A stretch of DNA of 14,571 nt from Colimorpha sp964483145 (GTDB lineage: Bacteria > Bacteroidota > Bacteroidia > Bacteroidales > P3): contig CAZAAK010000061.1 of NCBI GenBank assembly GCA_964483145.1, positions 1 through 14,571 of the forward strand, given 5' to 3'. Below the pieces are notes generated by a model that was not told the origin of the DNA, made no database searches, and saw only the letters and a program-made list of their open reading frames with translations. This document shows, piece by piece, positions 14,522 through 14,571 of the stretch (position 1 is its first letter; the number at the start of each line of letters is the position of its first letter). Made by a program: the position numbers and the translations under genes.

Positions 14522-14571
14522 AGTACTCCCCATTTTTAGACAGGGTTAATATTCAGTTATACTCATTGTTA

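Overview
The window looks like a chromosomal segment of a Bacteroidota bacterium, probably Bacteroidales. This rests on the gene types (a lipoprotein adaptor and TolC-like protein with a Bacteroidota-style RND pump, a YajC/SecDF-type gene, a Bacteroidota-type AroA and DnaG) and on promoter candidates of the Bacteroidota type (TAnnTTTG at about -7) in front of the tetR and dnaG genes. Genus cannot be read from the sequence.

Layout. Bases 1-363 are non-coding and hold two strong inverted repeats. Bases 364-7091 (minus strand) carry an apparent efflux operon, read right to left: TetR regulator, TolC-like outer membrane channel, lipoprotein membrane-fusion protein, 1059-residue RND permease and a small PII-like protein. 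Bases 7242-7535 (minus) encode YajC. Bases 7613-8721 (plus) encode a split, two-gene chromate-family transporter whose genes overlap by 4 bases. Bases 8711-8904 hold a 29-bp tandem array whose units contain a small hairpin. The array runs into the 3' ends of both convergent neighbours. Bases 8858-13691 (minus) carry dnaG, a sigma-54 activator with no sensor domain, and aroA, in that transcription order, the last two overlapping by 4 bases. The DnaG linker contains a 15-bp tandem repeat coding for about 75 residues rich in Ala, Gln, Thr and Gly.

Bases 13692-14571 are non-coding and structured. In order they hold a candidate dnaG promoter with an 11-bp inverted repeat just upstream of it, a 19-copy array of a roughly 13-bp unit, an 11-bp-periodic array that appears in both orientations around a C-rich centre, a bulged hairpin and G-rich tract, a nested inverted repeat, and a long imperfect inverted repeat at the right end.

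How the genes work together. The TetR protein probably controls the tripartite pump it is co-transcribed with, and the PII-like protein may tune the pump. dnaG, the sigma-54 activator and aroA appear to share a transcript although their functions are unrelated. The most distinctive feature is four different short-period tandem arrays within about 5.5 kb, around or inside essential genes. I saw no CRISPR array, transposase, rRNA, tRNA or recognisable defence or biosynthetic system.
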